The notes below the pieces were generated by a model. That model was given only the letters and a program-made list of their open reading frames with translations. It made no database searches and had not been told where the DNA came from. Below, in pieces: positions 60,801-64,000 of a DNA stretch of 64,000 nucleotides. The stretch is taken from the NCBI RefSeq assembly GCF_050699935.1, contig NZ_JBOHGB010000020.1:1-64000 (forward strand). Reading direction: 5' to 3'. Made by a program: the position numbers and the translations under genes. Within the stretch, counting starts at the first letter, position 1, and each line of letters begins with the position of its first letter. This DNA comes from Actinophytocola sp050699935 (GTDB lineage: Bacteria; Actinomycetota; Actinomycetes; Mycobacteriales; Pseudonocardiaceae).

Positions 60801-62546
60801 CTGGGCGCACGGGTGCGGATCGCCGCGTGCGACGTGGCCGATCGCACGTCACTGGCCGCCGTCATCGACGGCTGCCGCGGCGAGCTGACCGCGGTCGTGC
60901 ACAGCGCCGGCGTGCTCGACGACGGCGTGCTGGGCTCGCTGACCCAGGCACGGCTCGCGAAGGTGTTGGGGCCCAAGGTGAACGCGGCCTGGCACCTGCA
61001 CGAGCTGACGGCCGGCCTCGACCTGTCCGCGTTCGTGCTGTTCTCCTCGGCGGCCGGGACGTTCGGCAACCCGGGGCAGGCCAACTACGCGGCGGGCAAC
61101 GCCTTCCTCGACGCGCTCGCCAGGACGCGGCGGGCCCGCGGGCTGGCGGCGGCGTCGATGGCATGGGGCCTGTGGGACCAGGGGTCCGGCATGTCGACGC
61201 ACGTGTCCGGCGCCGCGCGGGACCTCCTTGCCCGGCAAGGGTTTCCGGCGATCTCCGACGAGCAGGGCCGCGCGCTGTTCGACGCGGCGCTGCGGGTGGC
61301 CGACCCGGTGACCGTGCCGGTGCGGCTGGACATCCCCGTGCTGCGCGGGGGCCCGGTGCCACCGGTGCTGCGTGGGCTGGTGCGGTCGCGGCGGCCGTCG
61401 GGCGAGCGCGCGACCAGCTCGTGGCTGTCCCGGCTGACCGGCGGCCCCGAGGACGAGCGGACGCTGGCCGACCTCGTGCGCGCCGAGGCTGCCGCCGTGC
61501 TCGGCTACCTCGACGCGGCAGACGTGCCGGCGGGCAAGGGATTCGCCGACCTCGGGCTCGACTCGCTGGCGGCGGTGCAGCTGCGCAACCAGCTCGCCGC
61601 GGGGACCGGGCTGCGACTGCCCGCGACCGTCGCGTTCGACCACCCGACACCCGAGGAGCTGGCGCGCCACCTGCTGGACGAACTCGGCGCCGCACCCGCC
61701 GTGGAGGGGCGGTCGGAGTACACGCTGTCCGCGCTGTACCGGACGGTGTGCGCGGCCGGTGAGCCGGTAGCCGGCATGCAGTTGCTGGTCGGCGCGTCCC
61801 ACGTCGCGCCCACCACGTCGGAGCCACTGCCACCGGTCCAGCTGTCCACGGGGGACGGTGGGCCGCTGCTGGCGTGCCTCATGTCGCTGACCCCGGCCAT
61901 CGGCACGGGCGAGTACACGGGGTTCGCGCGGTCGTTCGCGGGCGAGCACGACCTCGTGGTGTTCACCCATCCCGGCCTCGTCGGCGGCGACGCCGTGCCC
62001 GCGGACCGCGAGACCTTCGTGCGGATGCACGCCGACGCCGTGCGGGCGCGGGCGGGCGACCGGCCCGTGGTGATCGTCGGCCACTCCACCGGCGGGGCGC
62101 TCGGCCACGCCGTCGCCGCCCGACTCGAGGCGGACGGCGCCGCACCGGCCGGCGTCGTGCTGCTCGACACGTACCACATCGACGCGGCGCTCAGGGTGGC
62201 GCCGTGGTTCCAGGCGCTCGCCGCCCGGACGGTGCGCACGCTGGAAGAGCGGTTCGACTCCCCCGTCGGGGACGCCACCCTGGTCGCGATGGGCGCGTAC
62301 GTGCGCATGTTCGACGGCTGGGTGCCCACCTCGCTCACCGCGCCGACGCTCCAGGTACGCGCCACGGAGCCGACCGAGGAGATGGCTGAGGATCTGGCCG
62401 GGGAGTCGGCCGCCGCGGGCACGGACTGGCGCGCGACCTGGCCCGTCCCGCACACGCTGGTGGAGGTCCCCGGCGACCACTTCACGATGATGGACACCCA
62501 CGCCGACACCACCGCGTCCGCGGTGCGCGACTGGCTCGCCGGCTAG
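54861..62546 (+). CDS. modular type I PKS: AL-ACP-KS-AT-DH-KR-ACP-TE
   Basis: A 2561-residue synthase. AL 1-495 (YTSGTTGPAKGV, YGSTETCG, GGENIHPTE) activates a carboxylic acid starter. ACP1 has Ser550 (GLTSL). KS about 619-1050 has Cys791 (DTACSSS), EAHGTGT and KSNLGHTQ. AT about 1080-1495 has Ser1250 (GHSIGE) and HAFHS, which predicts malonyl-CoA. DH about 1500-1790 keeps His1534 (HVIGGEPLVP) and LLDAALH. KR about 1925-2165 has TGAFGALG, Tyr2076 and an LDD motif (B type). ACP2 has Ser2235 (GLDSL) and TE Ser2409 (GHSTGG). One extension followed by reduction and dehydration should give an alpha,beta-unsaturated acid that the TE releases. A family C repeat is read through in the KS-AT linker. 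Confidence 0.93.
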   Translation: MPPDDLVHSDVRPLPDLLRSHAERAGGKVAFRDDRRAVTYADLERRTRWLAGHLAGVGVGRGDRVAVCLDNGVAVVESLLAITRAAAVGVPLNPRASDAELTHLLDDSGAAAVITDRGQGRLVITSESCAALAETDPGRPARDDLGLDEPAWLQYTSGTTGPAKGVVSTQRAALGAVLTRFLPAVGLVAADEVLWPLPLFHSFAHSVCVLGVTAVGASAWITTGFRPEATLDLLREHPFTVLAGVPATYHQLVRAAGPGVSVPKLRLCLSAGAPCPPALRGAFEDTFGLELLDAYGSTETCGVIAVDRPGGPRVEGTCGPPAPGLEVRLADPETGAEVPAGAEGEIWIRGAGLMLGYHGQPEATATVLRDGWYRSGDLGRLREHGHLAVTGRIKELIICGGENIHPTEVERVLSRAPGVADVVVAGRPHDVLGEVPVAYVVAEPGGVRLPALLAACHRELSSVKVPAEVYEIDAVPRRGPDKIARHAVAGLDARLLRGGDEATAGALRERLRGLPDPEHAMVRLVLAELSAVCDTTPGPDVAFSACGLTSLHALELRDRLGAVTGLELTATLVYDHPTPAALATHLLGTLLGNTAVAPAVTRPAHATASPAADTAADTEPVAIVGIGCRYPGGVASPEDLWALVSGEVDAITEFPADRGWDLAGLYDPDPDRIGTSYTRSGGFLDRVADFDPGLFGISPREAMTVDPQQRLLLQVSWEAVERAGIDPVSLRGSQTGVFVGVMYSDYGSRFAGVPHELEAQLVLGSAGSVASGRLAYVLGLRGPTVTVDTACSSSLVALHQAVRALRSGECGLALAGGATVMCTPNSFVAFSRQRALSPDGRCKSFSDAADGTSWAEGVGVLLLERLSDARRNGHPVLAVVRGTAVNSDGASNGLTAPNGQAQQHLVHATLAAAGLSTSDVDAVEAHGTGTTLGDPIEAQALLATYGQDRAADRPLWLGSVKSNLGHTQAAAGVAGVIKMVAAMRHGLLPRTLHVTTASRHVNWDGGAVRLLTEPVPWPADPDRARRAGVSAFGIGGTNAHVILEEPAPPDKPAGDPGDPPVSTLPAGTDKTGAPDADLWTTGPLLLSGADEAALRAQARRLAGVIGQERLADVGFSLATSRASLSHRAVVTSRPADALRALAAGEPHPGVVTATAIPRPRLALLFTGQGSQRPHMGTALHAFPAFADAFADACRHLDPHLDRPLRTVLAGEPDLLDRTDFTQAALFAYEVALFRLLAEWGVRPHYLAGHSIGELAAAHVAGVLDLPDAAKLVAARGRLMRDLPAGGAMVAVQATEDEVAPLLTDQVSIAAVNAPRSVVVSGEHDAVHAIAGHFAGQERRTTSLRVSHAFHSPLIEPMLAEFHAVAAGLTHHPAAIPIVSTLTGRLAERYTAEYWTRHARETVRFADAVRWLRDEGVTSCLEVGPDAVLSGLADDVVPSARDGHPEVATLLAAAGRLHTEGVPVDWRAVYAGSDARHVDLPTYPFQQRRFWLDAPPPSGATTGLDRPLLSPVPDSDQVLLDVTLSTVEQPWLVEHVIGGEPLVPATVFVELVLRAGDEVGLDQLDDLAIVRPLVLPDSGAVRLQVAVSGPDPSGRRPVAVHSRPVESEVDSPWARHATGTLGTGGQAADPDLRTWPPPCAEAVDITDGYDTLAEHGDDYGATFRAVRAVWRRGEELFAEVALPDGEHDRAARLGLHPALLDAALHVRRLAERIEDSLVPFEWTGVRLHATGSTALRVRALATGPDTMTLYLADQLGRPVATISSLLARPAEPLDPSEAVARDALFRVDWIPAPPDATGDEPDFERLDVGGRGGDVVADVHSLTASTLESVQRWLAEPAGKRLVVVTRHATDAAEPDLAAAAVWGLVRSAQSENPDRITLVDLDGRPSSERLLPTAVATGEAQVAIRAGATLVPRLARASLDGPGPTFDPQGTVLLTGAFGALGTLIARHLVTAHGVRSLLLLSRQGERAAGAAELRAELAALGARVRIAACDVADRTSLAAVIDGCRGELTAVVHSAGVLDDGVLGSLTQARLAKVLGPKVNAAWHLHELTAGLDLSAFVLFSSAAGTFGNPGQANYAAGNAFLDALARTRRARGLAAASMAWGLWDQGSGMSTHVSGAARDLLARQGFPAISDEQGRALFDAALRVADPVTVPVRLDIPVLRGGPVPPVLRGLVRSRRPSGERATSSWLSRLTGGPEDERTLADLVRAEAAAVLGYLDAADVPAGKGFADLGLDSLAAVQLRNQLAAGTGLRLPATVAFDHPTPEELARHLLDELGAAPAVEGRSEYTLSALYRTVCAAGEPVAGMQLLVGASHVAPTTSEPLPPVQLSTGDGGPLLACLMSLTPAIGTGEYTGFARSFAGEHDLVVFTHPGLVGGDAVPADRETFVRMHADAVRARAGDRPVVIVGHSTGGALGHAVAARLEADGAAPAGVVLLDTYHIDAALRVAPWFQALAARTVRTLEERFDSPVGDATLVAMGAYVRMFDGWVPTSLTAPTLQVRATEPTEEMAEDLAGESAAAGTDWRATWPVPHTLVEVPGDHFTMMDTHADTTASAVRDWLAG
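58030..58105 (+). repeat. partial family C repeat inside the PKS KS-AT linker
   Basis: CCCCCCGGTTTCCACGCTACC, then GGCGGGCACCGACAA and TGTGGACAACC (DnaA-box-like TGTGGACAA at 58093-58101) occur in the same order as in the copies at 10050-10225 and 49078-49257. It is translated as roughly residues 1057-1082 (PPVSTLPAGTDKTGAPDAD), a Pro/Gly/Asp-rich linker between KS and AT. Confidence 0.6.
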
Positions 62547-62599
62547 AGACATGGCCCTGATGACCGCCCAACTGATGATCCGACAGGAAGGGACGTACC

Positions 62600-64000
62600 T
62601 TGATTAAGTCCGTGCTGATCGTTGGTGGTGGCACCGCGGGCTGGATGACCGCGAGCTACCTCAAGAAGAGCTTCGGGGATCGCCTCGCCGTCACGCTCGT
62701 GGAATCGGACCGGGTGTCGACAATCGGCGTCGGAGAAGCGACATTCAGCACGGTTCGGCATTTCTTCTCGTCCCTGGAGCTCGAAGAATCGGACTGGATG
62801 CCGCACTGTGCCGCCTCGTACAAACTGGCCATCCGCTTCGAGAACTGGCGGCGTCCCGGCCACCACTTCTACCACCCGTTCGAACGCCTCAGGACGGTCA
62901 ATGGATTCACCATGGCCGACTGGTGGCTCGAGCTGGGTGGCGATCACGACCGGTTCGACCGTGACTGTTTCCTGACCCCCGCACTATGTGAGGCCAAACG
63001 TTCACCGCGTGCCCTGGACGGGAACCTGTTCGTCAGCGGCCACGACAGCGAGCTCGGTCGATCGACCCTGGCCGAACAGCGAGCGCAGTTTCCCTACGCC
63101 TACCATTTCGACGCGGACCTGTTGGCTCGATTCCTCCGCAAGTACGCGACCGACCGCGGGGTCAACCACATCACCGACGACGTCGTCGAGGTCAACCAGG
63201 ACGACCGCGGGTGGATCAGTCAGGTAGGCACGAAGAACCACGGCTCGATCGGCGCGGACCTGTTCGTGGACTGCACCGGGTTCCGCGGCCGGCTCATCAA
63301 CAAGACACTCGACGAACAGTTCATCTCCTTCACCGACGTACTGCCCAACAATCGCGCGGTGGCTTTGCGGGTTCCCAAGGACCCCGAGACGTCGGAGGTC
63401 GCCCCGTACACGACGGCCACCGCCATGGACGCGGGTTGGATCTGGACCATTCCGCTGTTCGGTCGCGACGGGACCGGCTACGTCTACGCGGATGACTTCT
63501 GCACGCCCGAAGAAGCCGAGCAGACCCTGCGTGCCTTCGCCGCACCGGGTCAAGATGATCTTCCGGCGAACCACATCAGGATGAGGATCGGGCGCAGCAG
63601 CCGGTCCTGGGTGAAGAACTGTGTCGCGATCGGTCTCTCCAGCGGATTCGTCGAGCCCCTCGAGTCAACGGGCATCTTCTTCATTCAGCAGGGAATCGAA
63701 GAACTGGTCAAACACTTCCCCGGCACCGACTGGGATGCCGAGGTCCGACGTAGCTACAACCGCAAGGTTGCCCGCGCCATCGACGGCGTGAAGGAATTCC
63801 TGGTCCTGCACTACCGGGCCGCGCAACGCGACGACACCCCGTACTGGAAAGCCGCGAAAACCCGACCGATCCCCGACGGGCTCGAAGACGTCCTGCGGGA
63901 CGCCGACCGGCTTCTCCTCGACGAGGACACGGCCTATCCGTATTACCACGGCTTCGAGTCGTATTCATGGAACACCATGTTGCTGGGCCTCGGCGCCGGC
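62600..64000 (+). CDS. flavin-dependent tryptophan halogenase, PyrH (5-halogenase) type, 3' end beyond window
   Basis: 467 residues are present, cut by the window end. The FAD motif GGGTAGWMTA, catalytic Lys75 (SYKLAIRFENW) and WIWTIP (WxWxIP, at 280) define the family. GVGEATFSTVRHFF, YHPFERLR, STLAEQRAQFPYAYHFD and DTPYWKAAKTR resemble, from memory, the pyrroindomycin 5-halogenase PyrH more than the 7-halogenase PrnA. It should chlorinate tryptophan with FADH2, O2 and chloride, needing a separate flavin reductase. The TTG start follows GGAAGGGA by 6 bases, 53 bases after the PKS stop. Codon use is visibly less GC-biased than in the PKS, which hints at separate ancestry. Confidence 0.93.
   Translation, partial: MIKSVLIVGGGTAGWMTASYLKKSFGDRLAVTLVESDRVSTIGVGEATFSTVRHFFSSLELEESDWMPHCAASYKLAIRFENWRRPGHHFYHPFERLRTVNGFTMADWWLELGGDHDRFDRDCFLTPALCEAKRSPRALDGNLFVSGHDSELGRSTLAEQRAQFPYAYHFDADLLARFLRKYATDRGVNHITDDVVEVNQDDRGWISQVGTKNHGSIGADLFVDCTGFRGRLINKTLDEQFISFTDVLPNNRAVALRVPKDPETSEVAPYTTATAMDAGWIWTIPLFGRDGTGYVYADDFCTPEEAEQTLRAFAAPGQDDLPANHIRMRIGRSSRSWVKNCVAIGLSSGFVEPLESTGIFFIQQGIEELVKHFPGTDWDAEVRRSYNRKVARAIDGVKEFLVLHYRAAQRDDTPYWKAAKTRPIPDGLEDVLRDADRLLLDEDTAYPYYHGFESYSWNTMLLGLGAG

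Noticed and set aside
62600..64000. Calling the halogenase PrnA or PrnC because of the PrnB homologue
   Set aside because: Recognisable stretches match the PyrH 5-halogenase type better than PrnA, and PrnC belongs to a different, non-tryptophan halogenase group. This is from memory and needs an alignment.

Overview
The window is about 64 kb of very GC-rich DNA with strong G/C third-position bias, GTG and occasional TTG starts, and many 4-bp start/stop overlaps. An XRE regulator paired with a DUF397 protein, F420-type oxidoreductases and modular PKS genes point to a filamentous actinomycete. Pseudonocardiaceae, in particular an Amycolatopsis-like genome, is my best guess; this is inferred from gene style, not from a marker gene. 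I saw no tRNA, rRNA, CRISPR array, transposase or phage gene.

Layout. 0.2-10 kb: rhodanese, a decayed SDR, an XRE/DUF397 regulatory set, a secreted streptogrisin-type protease under a LacI-like palindrome, an MBL hydrolase, and a 1440-residue helicase-nuclease of the kind seen in defence loci. 10.3-23.4 kb: aromatic-acid catabolism. A leftward operon (CoA transferase A/B, pcaH, pcaG, IclR regulator) faces a rightward one (ABC importer, aldehyde dehydrogenase, pobA, MetE-like protein), followed by a TetR regulator and a hydrolase. The logic is aldehyde to 4-hydroxybenzoate to protocatechuate to ring cleavage, but pcaB/C/D/F are absent. 23.4-29.7 kb: a decayed glutamine synthetase/amidohydrolase remnant, a sugar isomerase-epimerase-MFS operon, a tyrosine phosphatase, an SDR, a methyltransferase and an F420 oxidoreductase. 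29.8-33.4 kb: a four-gene ABC-2 exporter. 33.4-40.6 kb: HpaI-type aldolase, MBL protein, DoxX/DUF417-like membrane protein, a carboxyltransferase overlapping a MatB-like malonyl-CoA synthetase, a SnoaL-like protein and a P450.

40.7-51.3 kb: deoxy-sugar uptake and breakdown. A RhaTPQS-type ABC importer and an L-rhamnose isomerase lie under a LacI palindrome. Next come the enzymes of the non-phosphorylative L-fucose route (aldose dehydrogenase, lactonase, fuconate dehydratase, SDR) around an FCD-GntR regulator with two matching operator sites. Two of these enzymes appear frameshifted by one base in this sequence.

51.5 kb to the right edge: the start of a biosynthetic gene cluster. It holds an FAD monooxygenase, an O-methyltransferase, a PrnB homologue (the pyrrolnitrin arylpyrrole-forming enzyme), an AL-ACP-KS-AT-DH-KR-ACP-TE polyketide synthase, and a flavin-dependent tryptophan halogenase of PyrH (5-halogenase) type cut by the window end. 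I do not know a described pathway with this combination, and it is my leading candidate for something new.

Three families of dispersed non-coding repeats thread the window. Family A (about 100-125 bp) and family B (22-bp units) sit only between co-directional genes. Family C (about 175 bp) fills convergent gaps and carries two DnaA-box-like 9-mers; a partial C copy is also read through inside the PKS KS-AT linker.
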